A stretch of DNA of 64,000 nucleotides from JAPHSX01 sp050298555 (GTDB lineage Bacteria; Pseudomonadota; Gammaproteobacteria; Thiohalomonadales; Thiohalomonadaceae): the NCBI GenBank assembly GCA_050298555.1, contig JBNKUL010000046.1:88421-152420 (forward strand). Direction: 5' to 3'. The position numbers and the translations under genes are program-made. The notes under the pieces were generated by a model. That model did no database searches. It saw only the letters and a list, made by a program, of their open reading frames with translations, and had not been told where the DNA came from. How positions within the stretch are numbered: the stretch's first letter is position 1; every line of letters begins with the position of its first letter. Of this stretch, positions 32,379 through 41,213 are shown one piece after another.

Positions 32379-32716
32379 TGCTCTTCATCCCCCAGTTGAA
32401 TCCCCTGGCGTTGGCGCTCGTCGGCACGTAGCGGGTAGAGCCACAGCTCGCTGATGCGCCCCGCCGAGTCCAGGGTGTAGCGCACCGGTTGGCCTACCCG
32501 GGCATAGCTTAGCTCGTTGAGCCCCTTCCCCAGATTATTGATGCGCAGGGTCGGGCTGCTGTGAAAGCGCCCCTCGTCAATGGTCAGCACCGCGGCGGCG
32601 GTGTCGATGGCGCGCACTACCCCCTGCTCGGCGCTCAGCGCTGGGGCGGGCAGGCAGGCAAAGAGTAGTGGGGCAGTCAGTCGGGTCAGTCGTCGTCTCA
32701 TATCTCCTGCTCTCAT
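32375..32716 (-). CDS. pilY2: PilY2-like small periplasmic protein
   Basis: A 113-residue protein with a signal peptide (RLTRLTAPLLFACLPAPALSA) and a small beta-rich mature part (LTIDEGRFHSSPTLRINNL). The call rests on position, between pilY1 and pilE, and on size (Pseudomonas PilY2 is about 115 residues). The ATG at 32716 overlaps the pilY1 TGA by four bases and has GGAGA upstream. Function in pilus assembly is poorly defined. Confidence 0.7.
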   Translation of the reverse strand: MRAGDMRRRLTRLTAPLLFACLPAPALSAEQGVVRAIDTAAAVLTIDEGRFHSSPTLRINNLGKGLNELSYARVGQPVRYTLDSAGRISELWLYPLRADERQRQGIQLGDEEQ

Positions 32717-35700
32717 TTTAATTGTCTCCATGACTGGCGTCCGTAGCCGCCGGGACCGGGGTTTTCGGTGGTGGTTTCGATGCGGCCGCTGGAGCCGGCA
32801 GCATATTTAATCTCCTGTTCGCTATCGGCGATGATCCCGGGGGTATTGATGATCCCCTCTGCTGAACGCTTGCCGCTGGGGGCGTAGGGATCACCGGTAC
32901 CCGGAATGAGGTCCTGTTGGTCAAATTCTCCGTCACCGTTGAGGTCGAAGGGGGCGACCTCGCTACCGCGGTGCTGTGCCTCCCACAGGGCAAGGTCTGC
33001 ATCGTCGATAGTGCCGTCGCCGTTAAGGTCGGTGACGGGGTTCTGCCCCAGGTCGTAGGGGGAGGGATCCTGCAGGCGGCTGCCGCTCCAGGCATCGAGC
33101 TCCATCAGCCAGCTGCTGCCGCCGGAGCTGCAGGCGCCGCTGGCCGGGATCAGGGTGGTGAAGATGATGCGCCGGTTGCGCAGGATGGGGGTGGAGACCA
33201 CCCGCTCGCCCGGTTCTGCCGCGGCCGGGTCGATAAGGTCCATATACCAGCCATCGTGCTGGGCCAGGAGGAAGTGGTTGGTGCTAGAGCGGAGCTCGTA
33301 GCCGGAGTGTACCCCCTGGAAGGTGATCTGTTGTTGCAGCAGGGTGCCACGACCGCCGATCGCCGTGCCGCGGTCGATGATGCCGTAGAAGCTCTGCATC
33401 TCACTGTTGGCGAGGTCGCTGTGTTGCAGGTAGCGGCCGGTGCCGAAGTAGACCATCAGGTCGCGATTACCCGGCCCGCGTCCCACCTCGGGGCGGCTGG
33501 TGATGGGCTGGGGCTGGCCGGCACCGTTGGTGGCGCTGAACAGCGGCTGGGTTGGACCGCCCCCCAGACCATCGATGGACCAGCTGTTGGGCTGGGAGGC
33601 AGAGAGGTCGAATTTCCACAGCTGTCCCTGCAGGTCGCCGGCGTAGAGGGTATCGACGATATAGTCGCCGTCACTGTCCACCGGTGCCACGCTGGAGAGG
33701 CCGTTGGGGCTGGCAGCGGAGCCGCTGCCAGTGTCGATCTTTTTCAGCAGTTGCCCGGTCTCGATATCGAGCACGAATAGTACCGCGTGGCCGCTGCCAT
33801 CATTGTTGTAACCGTTGCCGAAGACGGCGGCCCAGTGGCCGTGCCGCAGGCGCACGATCACCGGCTGGCTGAAGGTGTAGCCGAGGTCGGGGTCATCATT
33901 GCTGTTGAACTCCCACAGTACGGTGGCGGCGGCATTGCCCTCGCTGAAGGTGGCAGGGTTGGTGATGTCCAGGGCGTAGATGGCGCGCCCCCCCTCATTG
34001 AGTCCCCCCAGCAGTAGCGTGTGCCAGCTGTTGTCAGCGGAGAAGAAGGCATCGCCCGCGGTGGGCGTGCCGTTGACGCCATATCGAGGGGTATAGTCCG
34101 GACTGGTCAGGGCGTTCTGACTGGGCAGCAGCGTGGCGGGAAGATAGGCCAGCTTCTCACTGCCGTTGTCGGCGGCGGTGGCGGCAAAGCCGTGCAGCAT
34201 GCCGTCGTTGGCCCCGACGTAAACCATCGGCAGGCGCGCGGCATGGGCGGCCTTAAATTGCGAATAGCCGCAGCCGCTGCAGTTTTCCGCGGCGCCGCTA
34301 CCCCAGTTATCGGGGTAGTGGAAGGCGGGGGCGCCGACATAGACCGGCGAGGAGTGGACGATGTCCCCCAGAACCGATTGCGGGCGCGAGCGGAAGGGGC
34401 CGTTGAAGCGGGCCTCCAGGCTGCTGTCGCCGCGCAGGTAGTCGAGGCGCTGTACGCCCAGGCCATCGACCGTACCGCTGACATGGGTGTTGAGGGCGTT
34501 CTGTTGTGCCGTAGCCAGGCTGTTCCAGCGCAGGGGGATCCCCTGGCTGCCGTTGAAGGTGATGAGGGTACGGCTCGCTGCCGCCGGGATCGCCTCGGCG
34601 GCATTCCACAGTGGGCTGGCGGCGACGCTGCCATCCGCCGCCAGCGGATAGGCGAGCAACTCGCCGTGCCAGTCACCGCTATCGAAGCGGGCCTGGAAGG
34701 CGATGCTGTCGGTCTGTAGCTGGCTTGAGTTGAGGCTGACCGAGGCGGCGGAGCTGATACGGTTGGTGATGTTGCTGAGTGCCGCCTGCAGGCTCTCGGT
34801 GACGGCGTCCGGGGTGTCGGCGGAGATGTAGGTGCCGCGGCTGTTATAGGCGGCGTGCCACAGGTCGTCGATCTTCTGCGGACAGTCGCTGCAGCTGGCC
34901 GGGTCGCCCCAGTTGTCGCCGCTGGCCAGCGGCGGGTTGGGCCAGCCGTCGTTGTCGCTGTCGCTGAGGTTGCCCTCTACCCCAAAGGCGACGGTAAAGG
35001 TGCTCAGGTGCTGATGCGAGGCGCTGTCGAAGGGGTCGGCGGGTACCTCATCGGCAAACGGGCTGAGGTCCTTGCTGTAGTAATAGCGGGCCACATCGGC
35101 CAAGGTGTCGTTGATGCCGTCGGCATCGTTATCGGCGATGGCGGAGCCGAGTGGCGCACTGCCGTTCCAGTAGCCGTCGGTCAACAGGATGGCGAAACTC
35201 TTCTGGCAGCTGTCGATGATGGGGTCGGTGCGCCCCAGGTTTGGGTTGCCGTCGTAGCTGTCGAAATAGCGTCCCACATTCTCCAGCCCCCGGCGTAGCG
35301 GCGTGCCGGCGGCGGGCCAGTTGAAATCGAACAGGCTGGTGAGCAGGGTGTTGTTGTGGGCGCTGTGATCGCTGAGCCCCGCTGCCGGTACCTCACGGAA
35401 CAGGGAACTGGACCGGTTGATTACGCTCAGGCCGTAGCGGAAGTCGGGGCGTCCCTGAATCACGGCGGCGATGGCGGACTTGGCGACGTAGGCACGTTTG
35501 CGGTGGTAACTGTACCAGTTGGCGATATTCTGCTTGAGGGCGGCGAGATTCAGGGGGCTGCCGTCCGGCAGGGTGCCGCCGTCAGCCACCGTCGTGGTGG
35601 TGACGCTGGGGTTGAGCCCGCTGGCGTCGGGGGCGTAGCTGGTGCTGGTGACGGTGACATCACTGGCATTGACGGTGATGCGGTGGTGGCTGTCCCACAG

Positions 35701-36366
35701 GTCGACCTGCCCGTTGGGGATTGCATTGGCACTGCCGGGAGTGGGGGATGCGCCATCGTAGCCGCGATCGTCCTGCCACCGCTCGAAGCTGAAGCCGCTC
35801 AGGTTCCGTTGCAGGGCATAACCGCTGCTGCCTTCGCGTGGGTCGCTGGGGGCGCTGCCAAAGACGGCATCGGCGCAGGGGCTGCCGTCGCTCAGGCAGG
35901 GGCCCGCCCACGGGGTGTAGTCGATGGCGGGGTTGAAGTAGAGCACGTTGAGGTCGCTGGAGAGGATGCGCCAGTCGTTGAGGAAGGGGGTGTTGCTGCT
36001 CAGTGTCGCATTACAGGCGTAGAGCGCCTCGCGGCCGCTGTCGCAGCCGTTGCTGTAGGCGTTGTCGCTATTCGGGTAGAGGTATTCGAAGTAGCGGTAA
36101 GCAGTACCGGTATGGCTGCGCCACAGGCCGTTATCGATCTCCCAGCCGCAGCCGGCGGTGGTATAGGCGCAGTAGTGCCAGTGGCGGGTGGTGAGGATCT
36201 CCCAGTCCATGGAGCCGGAGTCGTCGAGCTCGAAAAAGACGTTGGGATCGACCCGGTTGCCGAGGTAGAGCGGGGTGTCGCTCAGGCTCAGTGGGGCGGC
36301 GCTGAGGCCGCCGGCGATGAGGGCCGCAGCCAGGGCGATACTCAGTTGTGTCGGTTTAGCGTTCAT
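32713..36366 (-). CDS. pilY1: PilY1/PilC pilus-tip adhesin
   Basis: A 1217-residue secreted protein: signal peptide (1-23), an N-terminal von Willebrand A-like part with the MIDAS-type D48-x-S-x-S52 (LDDSGSMDWE), and a C-terminal beta-propeller (PF05567) from about residue 740. The calcium loop D897-x-D899-x-D901-x3-D905 (VDSDGDYIVDTLY) matches the Ca2+ site that controls pilus extension in Pseudomonas. Close to the C-terminus are two further EF-hand/dockerin-like loops (about 1113-1124 and 1141-1152). I chose the ATG at 36366, 2 bp after the pilX stop, because the longer frame is arginine-rich antisense-like sequence. Confidence 0.9.
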   Translation of the reverse strand: MNAKPTQLSIALAAALIAGGLSAAPLSLSDTPLYLGNRVDPNVFFELDDSGSMDWEILTTRHWHYCAYTTAGCGWEIDNGLWRSHTGTAYRYFEYLYPNSDNAYSNGCDSGREALYACNATLSSNTPFLNDWRILSSDLNVLYFNPAIDYTPWAGPCLSDGSPCADAVFGSAPSDPREGSSGYALQRNLSGFSFERWQDDRGYDGASPTPGSANAIPNGQVDLWDSHHRITVNASDVTVTSTSYAPDASGLNPSVTTTTVADGGTLPDGSPLNLAALKQNIANWYSYHRKRAYVAKSAIAAVIQGRPDFRYGLSVINRSSSLFREVPAAGLSDHSAHNNTLLTSLFDFNWPAAGTPLRRGLENVGRYFDSYDGNPNLGRTDPIIDSCQKSFAILLTDGYWNGSAPLGSAIADNDADGINDTLADVARYYYSKDLSPFADEVPADPFDSASHQHLSTFTVAFGVEGNLSDSDNDGWPNPPLASGDNWGDPASCSDCPQKIDDLWHAAYNSRGTYISADTPDAVTESLQAALSNITNRISSAASVSLNSSQLQTDSIAFQARFDSGDWHGELLAYPLAADGSVAASPLWNAAEAIPAAASRTLITFNGSQGIPLRWNSLATAQQNALNTHVSGTVDGLGVQRLDYLRGDSSLEARFNGPFRSRPQSVLGDIVHSSPVYVGAPAFHYPDNWGSGAAENCSGCGYSQFKAAHAARLPMVYVGANDGMLHGFAATAADNGSEKLAYLPATLLPSQNALTSPDYTPRYGVNGTPTAGDAFFSADNSWHTLLLGGLNEGGRAIYALDITNPATFSEGNAAATVLWEFNSNDDPDLGYTFSQPVIVRLRHGHWAAVFGNGYNNDGSGHAVLFVLDIETGQLLKKIDTGSGSAASPNGLSSVAPVDSDGDYIVDTLYAGDLQGQLWKFDLSASQPNSWSIDGLGGGPTQPLFSATNGAGQPQPITSRPEVGRGPGNRDLMVYFGTGRYLQHSDLANSEMQSFYGIIDRGTAIGGRGTLLQQQITFQGVHSGYELRSSTNHFLLAQHDGWYMDLIDPAAAEPGERVVSTPILRNRRIIFTTLIPASGACSSGGSSWLMELDAWSGSRLQDPSPYDLGQNPVTDLNGDGTIDDADLALWEAQHRGSEVAPFDLNGDGEFDQQDLIPGTGDPYAPSGKRSAEGIINTPGIIADSEQEIKYAAGSSGRIETTTENPGPGGYGRQSWRQLK

Positions 36367-36368
36367 GG

Positions 36369-36941
36369 TTAGTCGCCCTGTTTGACGAAGGTGCTCTGTA
36401 CGATGGTCTGTGCCGAGGGGCTGCCGCCGACACCGCGGGCGGTGAGGCGGTAGTAGACCCGACTGCTCTGCGGCGCCACCCCGACCACCAGGCTGTCCGG
36501 TACCCGCGCCAGCTCTTCGATGACGGTATGGGGGTCCTCGGCGTTTTGCCTCAGCTCCTGCCCGGCGCTGGCAAACTCGAGGCCGTATTGTTGCCACCAC
36601 AGTGCATCGCGGCTGCTCCACCAGTTTTTACCGTTGCTGCCCTCCAGCGCCGTCAGGGCCGAGGGGGCGAAGAGTGCACAGCCGCCCGCCACGCTGCCGC
36701 AAGGGGAGGGGATGGCCGACTGCGCATCCAGCCACTGCTCGGCATCGCGCAACGCGGCATCGGCCGACTCGAAGGCAAGCTGGCTGTCGCGCAGGTGTCC
36801 GCTCATCTGCTCCTGCAGGGTGGCGCTCTGCATGGCACTGATGCTGAGCAGGCTCAATATCGTCAGTACCAGCAGGCTGACGATGAGGGCGGCCCCCTGC
36901 TGCTGCCGCTTTGGGTGGGTCTGCATCTTCCGGTTCCTCAT
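36369..36941 (-). CDS. pilX: Type IV minor pilin PilX
   Basis: A 190-residue minor pilin with the PilX start QQQGAALIVSLLVLTILSLLSISAMQSATLQ (hydrophobic helix after the Gly cleavage site, and no Glu5 in the usual place, as in PilX/GspK-like pilins). Next come the family helix LRDSQLAFESADAALRDAEQWL and a small globular part. PilX forms part of the pilus-initiating complex. Start overlaps the pilW stop by 4 bp. Confidence 0.88.
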   Translation of the reverse strand: MRNRKMQTHPKRQQQGAALIVSLLVLTILSLLSISAMQSATLQEQMSGHLRDSQLAFESADAALRDAEQWLDAQSAIPSPCGSVAGGCALFAPSALTALEGSNGKNWWSSRDALWWQQYGLEFASAGQELRQNAEDPHTVIEELARVPDSLVVGVAPQSSRVYYRLTARGVGGSPSAQTIVQSTFVKQGD

Positions 36942-37960
36942 GGCATGCGGTTTCGCAGGTTGATGTTGAGCACCAGCTCGCGCCGCAGGAAACGGTCTGC
37001 CGGCGCGTTATCGGCAAAGTAGCGGTATTGATAGGGTTGCGGGTCATCGGCTATGGCGTTGTCGCTACGCAGCAGCAGGGCCACGCGCAGGGCCACGATC
37101 CGCGACCAGTCGAGGACATCCGTGGCGCTGTTGTAGGTGTTGACCGTGCGTTTGTTGTTGCCATCGGTGTTTTCACCGTAGAGCACACGCATCCCCTCCA
37201 CCCCCTCCACCATGCGTAGCGGCGTACCGTCGATATCGATGCGGTAGAGCCCGGGCTGGCCCCCCTCGGTGCCGACAAAATAGCTTTGGTGGCGCACTCG
37301 CATCACCATGGCATCTGGGCCGTAGGCCTTGCTCAGGCGGTTATCCAGGTTGCGGTTATTGGCGTGGGCCACGGTGACCCGGCTGTTGCCGCTCGACTGA
37401 GATACCGAGGTGGCGGCGAAGATGTCGGCGTTGAGGCAGTCGGAGATCATAAGGATGTCCCCCGCCTGCAGGTTGTCGGGGTCGTGGCTCAGCTGTACGT
37501 TGGCGTTGTCGCTGGCCATGTTGCCGGTAAGGTGTGCGCCATTGCCGTCGCTGTAGCGAAAGTCGATGACGTCGCTGCCCGCCACCCGGGCAATGGCCGT
37601 GGGATTGAACCAGCCGTTGCCATCATCGAAACCATCTACCAGCATATCGGCGCTGAACACCAGATCGGCGACGCCGTCGCCGTCGTTATCGGCGATCACA
37701 TTGGGGGCAAGGGTGGTGCTGCCGCCACAGCCCTGGTAGCCGATCATGCGCAGCTCTCGCGACAGGGTATCGAGGGCGAAGCGCGACTCCTGCTGTATTC
37801 GCCCCAGCTCCTCCTGCATCTGAAAGGTCTTCTTGCTGCCGAGGAAGATCTGCAACACGCCGGCGAGCAACATTAGGCCGATCACCAGCGCCACCATCAG
37901 CTCCACCAGGTTGAAGCCGTGTTGTGCCCGCGGCAGTCGCCGTGACTCCTGGCTGCTCAT
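36938..37960 (-). CDS. pilW: Type IV minor pilin PilW
   Basis: A 340-residue large minor pilin. N-terminus GFNLVELMVALVIGLMLLAG with Glu5 and then FQMQEELGRIQQESRFALDTLSRELRMIGYQGCGG (shown over its two helices), the PilW signature. The globular domain has many Asn/Asp-rich loops such as ADNDGDGVADLVFSADM, which may bind calcium. Order and 4-bp overlaps with pilV and pilX support one co-transcribed operon. Confidence 0.9.
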   Translation of the reverse strand: MSSQESRRLPRAQHGFNLVELMVALVIGLMLLAGVLQIFLGSKKTFQMQEELGRIQQESRFALDTLSRELRMIGYQGCGGSTTLAPNVIADNDGDGVADLVFSADMLVDGFDDGNGWFNPTAIARVAGSDVIDFRYSDGNGAHLTGNMASDNANVQLSHDPDNLQAGDILMISDCLNADIFAATSVSQSSGNSRVTVAHANNRNLDNRLSKAYGPDAMVMRVRHQSYFVGTEGGQPGLYRIDIDGTPLRMVEGVEGMRVLYGENTDGNNKRTVNTYNSATDVLDWSRIVALRVALLLRSDNAIADDPQPYQYRYFADNAPADRFLRRELVLNINLRNRMP

Positions 37961-38448
37961 GGGATAAAGCTCATCTCGAAGCAGGCCATGCTGTCCGGGA
38001 CGCTGGGGTCGCAGTCGCTGCCACCGGCGCCACTACGTCGCTCGTCCCAGAACACCAGAACCGTCACCAGCCTGCCGCTTCGGCTAATGGCCCCGTCGCC
38101 TTCTGGCAGCTGATTGGTTAGGGCCGTCTTCCACTGGCCCAGGTCGTAGGCACTCATTTCGCTAGCCAAACAGAGCTGGGCCTCACAGTCGGGGAGCGAG
38201 GCGGGGAGCTCCGCGAGAGCGATATCGTAGTGGCCGGCCTCGGCGGCGGATCGGTTGCTGCGTATGCGCTCGCCTATCTCGTAGCTGAGGGCGCTGGCCT
38301 GGTTGCGCAGCTGCGAGCCGTGGCTGCTCTTGAGGGCGTTTAGCTGCATCCCCGCCAGGCCGAGCAGGCCGAGAGAGAGTACCAGCACGGTGACCAGCAC
38401 CTCGATAAGGGTGAAACCGTGAGCGTGTCGGCCTGACTGGGTAGTCAT
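37957..38448 (-). CDS. pilV: Type IV minor pilin PilV
   Basis: A 163-residue minor pilin with GFTLIEVLVTVLVLSLGLLG (Glu5 present), followed by the PilV-typical MQLNALKSSHGSQLRNQASAL. Its stop overlaps the pilW start and its start lies 4 bp after the fimU stop. PilV, PilW and PilX build the priming complex under PilY1 in Pseudomonas. Confidence 0.9.
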   Translation of the reverse strand: MTTQSGRHAHGFTLIEVLVTVLVLSLGLLGLAGMQLNALKSSHGSQLRNQASALSYEIGERIRSNRSAAEAGHYDIALAELPASLPDCEAQLCLASEMSAYDLGQWKTALTNQLPEGDGAISRSGRLVTVLVFWDERRSGAGGSDCDPSVPDSMACFEMSFIP

Positions 38449-38452
38449 CGCA

Positions 38453-39001
38453 CTAGCCTATGCAGCTGTTGCGCTGGGACTTGATCGCCCCACTGGCATT
38501 GACGGTGATGCGGCGTCCCCTCTCACCGCTGCACTGGTGCGGCTTCAGGGTGATGTCGGCGAAGACGATACCGTTCCCCAGGTCGGCAAAACCGGTTGGC
38601 AGGAAGGCGATGGTGGTAAAGGCGGCATTCGCACTGTTGCGCGAAGCGGTGGCGGTGTGCTGTTTGATGGCGCCGCCGATGCGGGTGACCTCATCGGCAT
38701 CGAGTGTGCCGTTGTCGTTGCGATCCACCCACACCAGCCAGCCGTCGGCCCAGCTGCCGTTGCTGCAACCTGTTTGGTCGGCACTGACGCAGAGCTCGCT
38801 ACGGTGGCCTTCGTGGATCGCCTGGCTGCGAGCCAGGTTGATGAGGGTAACCAGGTCGTTGGTCTGCGTAGTGGTGCGACTGTCGCGAATGAACTGCTGC
38901 ATGTTGGGAATGCCGATGCCGAGCACGGTGGTCATTACGGCCAGGGTGACCAGTAGTTCGATAAGGGTAAAACCGTGCTGAGGGGGGGCTGTGTGCGTCA
39001 T
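38453..39001 (-). CDS. fimU: FimU/GspH-type minor pilin
   Basis: A 182-residue GspH/FimT-family pseudopilin, first gene of the operon. N-terminus GFTLIELLVTLAVMTTVLG; then the family helix NDLVTLINLARSQAIHEG and the SWADGWLVWVD strand. Two cysteines near the end (HQC..NSC) fit the fold. I chose the ATG at 39001; the frame opens at a TTG three codons earlier. The 238-bp gap to rluA should contain divergent promoters; I see no convincing -35/-10 pair there. Confidence 0.85.
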   Translation of the reverse strand: MTHTAPPQHGFTLIELLVTLAVMTTVLGIGIPNMQQFIRDSRTTTQTNDLVTLINLARSQAIHEGHRSELCVSADQTGCSNGSWADGWLVWVDRNDNGTLDADEVTRIGGAIKQHTATASRNSANAAFTTIAFLPTGFADLGNGIVFADITLKPHQCSGERGRRITVNASGAIKSQRNSCIG

Positions 39002-39239
39002 CCCGGACAAACCTTTTCATTCTTGCGTGTGGCTAATGAAAGCAGACCAGATGGCGGGGCGGTGTGAGCCCTTTCACAGATGTCACGGCTTGCGGTGTGT
39101 GTGGTGATCGCTGTGATGGTATTGGCCTGATGGGGGGGACTGGTTTCACAAAAGTGGCGAGACCTGATTCACCCGGCGGGCATCTTTCTATCAGTGCGGG
39201 TAGAATGGTGCTTTGCTTCCATTGACTCGCCTTCCGTTC

Positions 39240-39875
39240 ATGTCTCTTCCGCTTCACTTCCTCGATGACGAGCTCATCGTGACCGATAAGCCGACGCTGC
39301 TGCTCAGCGTGCCCGGTCGCGGCCCTGATAAGCAGGACTGCCTGCTAAGCCGTCTGGCGGCGGAGTACGGTGAGGTGCATGCGGTGCACCGTCTCGACTG
39401 GGAGACCTCGGGGCTGATGGTAGTGGCGCGTAACAAGGCGGCACACCGGGCGCTGAGCCGCCAGTTCCAGGAGCGTGAGGTGGACAAGCAGTACATCGCG
39501 GTGGTGTATGGCGTGGTGGCGGAGGGGCGCGGTGAAGTCGACCTGCCGCTGATCTGCGACTGGCCCAACCGGCCACGGCAGAAGGTGGACTGGGAGCAGG
39601 GCAAACCGTCGCTGACACGCTGGGAGGTGATCGAGAGGGAAGCTGACCGTAGTCGCCTGCTGCTCAGCCCCGTTACCGGGCGCTCGCACCAGCTGCGGGT
39701 GCATATGCTCGCCATGGGCCACCCCATTCTCGGCGACCCGCTCTATGCGCCCCTCCACGCCAATGGCGAGGCGCTCAAGATGGCAGAGCGTTTGCTACTG
39801 CACGCGACACGACTGCAATTTCGCCACCCCGTCACTAATGAGGCGTTGGCGTTTGAGTCGCCGCCACCATTCTAG
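39240..39875 (+). CDS. rluA: Pseudouridine synthase RluA (23S rRNA U746 / tRNA U32)
   Basis: A 211-residue RluA-type enzyme closely matching E. coli RluA across its length. The catalytic motif is VHRLDWETSGLMVVA with the essential Asp, followed by VDLPLICDWPNRPRQKV and TGRSHQLRVHMLAMGHPILGD. It isomerises uridine in 23S rRNA and several tRNAs. I chose the ATG at 39240. There is no S4 domain, as in RluA rather than RluC/D. Confidence 0.92.
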   Translation: MSLPLHFLDDELIVTDKPTLLLSVPGRGPDKQDCLLSRLAAEYGEVHAVHRLDWETSGLMVVARNKAAHRALSRQFQEREVDKQYIAVVYGVVAEGRGEVDLPLICDWPNRPRQKVDWEQGKPSLTRWEVIEREADRSRLLLSPVTGRSHQLRVHMLAMGHPILGDPLYAPLHANGEALKMAERLLLHATRLQFRHPVTNEALAFESPPPF

Positions 39876-39928
39876 TTGATAGTCGAATAGGCTATGCTCG
39901 CACTTTCCAACCCATGCGGAGTCTGCCC

Positions 39929-40486
39929 ATGTCCACCAATACCCCCCACCTGAATGACGAAGAGCTGGCCGAACTGGACGAGTTCCTGCTCTCCGATGCC
40001 TGTGATGACGATGTGCTTTCGGTTGACGAGGTCCACGGCTTCCTTACCGCGCTGCTGGTGGGCCCTCAGGCAATGGAAGAGGCGGAGTGGCTGGATGTTG
40101 CCTGGGGTGAGCCGCGTTTCGCCGATGCGGCGCAGCAGCAGCAACTTGTGGGTTTGATGCAGCGTCTCTATCGGGACATCGAGGCCACGCTGAAGGCGGG
40201 GCGCGACTTCGAACCGCTGGCGGTGGAGGTCGAGGAGGAGGATGGCACCGTGGTGGTCGCCTACGAGGGGTGGTGCTTCGGTTTCATGCTCGGTGTGGAG
40301 AGTGCCCAGTCCGAGTGGGACGAACTGCCAAAGGCAGAGGAGAACCTGCTCGCGCCGATGGCCCAACTGGCGCTGCTCAACAGCGATGAAGAGCCGCAGA
40401 TGGATGATGATGAGTATGAACAGTGGGTGGAGCTACTACCCGGTGCGGTGCTGGGGTTATATAGCTACTGGCACGGAGAAGAATAG
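39929..40486 (+). CDS. YecA/YgfB (UPF0149) family protein
   Basis: A 185-residue acidic protein. The N-terminal half is helical with LSVDEVHGFLTALLVGP, and the middle carries YEGWCFGFMLGVESA, both typical of UPF0149. No SEC-C zinc motif at the C-terminus, so it is of the YgfB kind. Its role is not established. The ATG at 39929 has GGAG seven bases upstream. A terminator follows. Confidence 0.82.
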   Translation: MSTNTPHLNDEELAELDEFLLSDACDDDVLSVDEVHGFLTALLVGPQAMEEAEWLDVAWGEPRFADAAQQQQLVGLMQRLYRDIEATLKAGRDFEPLAVEVEEEDGTVVVAYEGWCFGFMLGVESAQSEWDELPKAEENLLAPMAQLALLNSDEEPQMDDDEYEQWVELLPGAVLGLYSYWHGEE

Positions 40487-40500
40487 ATACCCCAAACGCA

Positions 40501-40530
40501 AAGAACCCCGCCTAAGCGGGGTTCTTTTTA
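40501..40530. terminator. Bidirectional terminator between the YecA-family and cold-shock genes
   Basis: AAGAACCCCGC, loop CTAA, GCGGGGTTCTT, then a T-run. Perfect 11-bp stem. Confidence 0.95.
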
Positions 40531-40547
40531 GGTAAACCGCTAGTGGT

Positions 40548-40751
40548 TTACTGGGGCACGACGTTGCTCGCCTGCAGCCCCTTGGGGCCCTGCTCCAGGT
40601 CGAAGCTTACCGCCTGACCTTCTGCCAGGCTCTTAAAGCCGGTGCCCTGAATTGCGCTGAAGTGAACGAACACATCGTCGCCGCCATCGGCCTGTGAAAT
40701 AAAACCAAAACCCTTTGAGTCGTTAAACCACTTAACGGTACCTGTAGCCAT
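40548..40751 (-). CDS. Cold-shock protein (CspA family), copy 1
   Basis: A 67-residue single cold-shock domain. RNP1 KGFGFI and RNP2 VFVHF are intact in MATGTVKWFND...DVFVHFSAI. It is an RNA chaperone. I chose the ATG at 40751 with GAAGG upstream; the longer frame is not Csp-like. The about 190-bp upstream region is AT-rich and consistent with a long cold-shock leader. By eye it is about 79 percent identical to the second copy at 43611. Confidence 0.95.
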   Translation of the reverse strand: MATGTVKWFNDSKGFGFISQADGGDDVFVHFSAIQGTGFKSLAEGQAVSFDLEQGPKGLQASNVVPQ

Positions 40752-40938
40752 AAAACTAAAACCTTCTAATAAACAATAAATATAAGTTGCATACCAACGG
40801 CATGCGCCTCCGACTATACCCCTGTTTTGTGGGGAACACCACAATAAATATTGGCTAATTCTGTTGCCGTTTTGATGGCCGTATTAGCGTCCACTCAGTG
40901 CCTATACTGAAACAATTATGGTGTAAGCGGAGGTGGGC

Positions 40939-41145
40939 ATGATCAGGCTAATAATTATTTCGATATTCGTGGTTGTGGTTGCACTTGTCACCGTCCCCCT
41001 GTGGGGCAGTTGCGGCTTGCAGGCCGATATCTGTAGCAACTGGTGTGGTGTGCGCCATATTAACTCTGACATCAAGGTGGCCGCCTGTCGTGCCGAGTGT
41101 GTTACGAAGCGTCTGGCATGCATGGCCAAAGAGGGGGGCATGTAG
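40939..41145 (+). CDS. Small membrane-anchored protein with twin CX3C motif
   Basis: A 68-residue protein I do not recognise. Residues 2-22 are a single hydrophobic helix, and the rest carries six cysteines at 25, 32, 36, 50, 54 and 61. The pattern C-x6-C-x3-C-x13-C-x3-C-x6-C is exactly symmetric, the layout of a disulfide-stapled helical hairpin, as in small Tim chaperones or alpha-hairpinins. GGAGG is five bases before the ATG, which supports a real gene. Topology is uncertain: oxidised cysteines would suggest a periplasmic hairpin, but the tail is basic. Confidence 0.7.
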   Translation: MIRLIIISIFVVVVALVTVPLWGSCGLQADICSNWCGVRHINSDIKVAACRAECVTKRLACMAKEGGM

Positions 41146-41213
41146 GCGCAAAGTGCAGGTCGGTTTTTTCCTTCTACACTTACAGGATTGGGGTAGGTAT
41201 TTTGGAGGAGTCG

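Noticed and set aside
32713..36621. PilY1 frame extended 85 codons upstream of 36366
   Set aside because: The extension overlaps pilX and is Arg/Gly-rich; the ATG at 36366 starts directly with a signal peptide.
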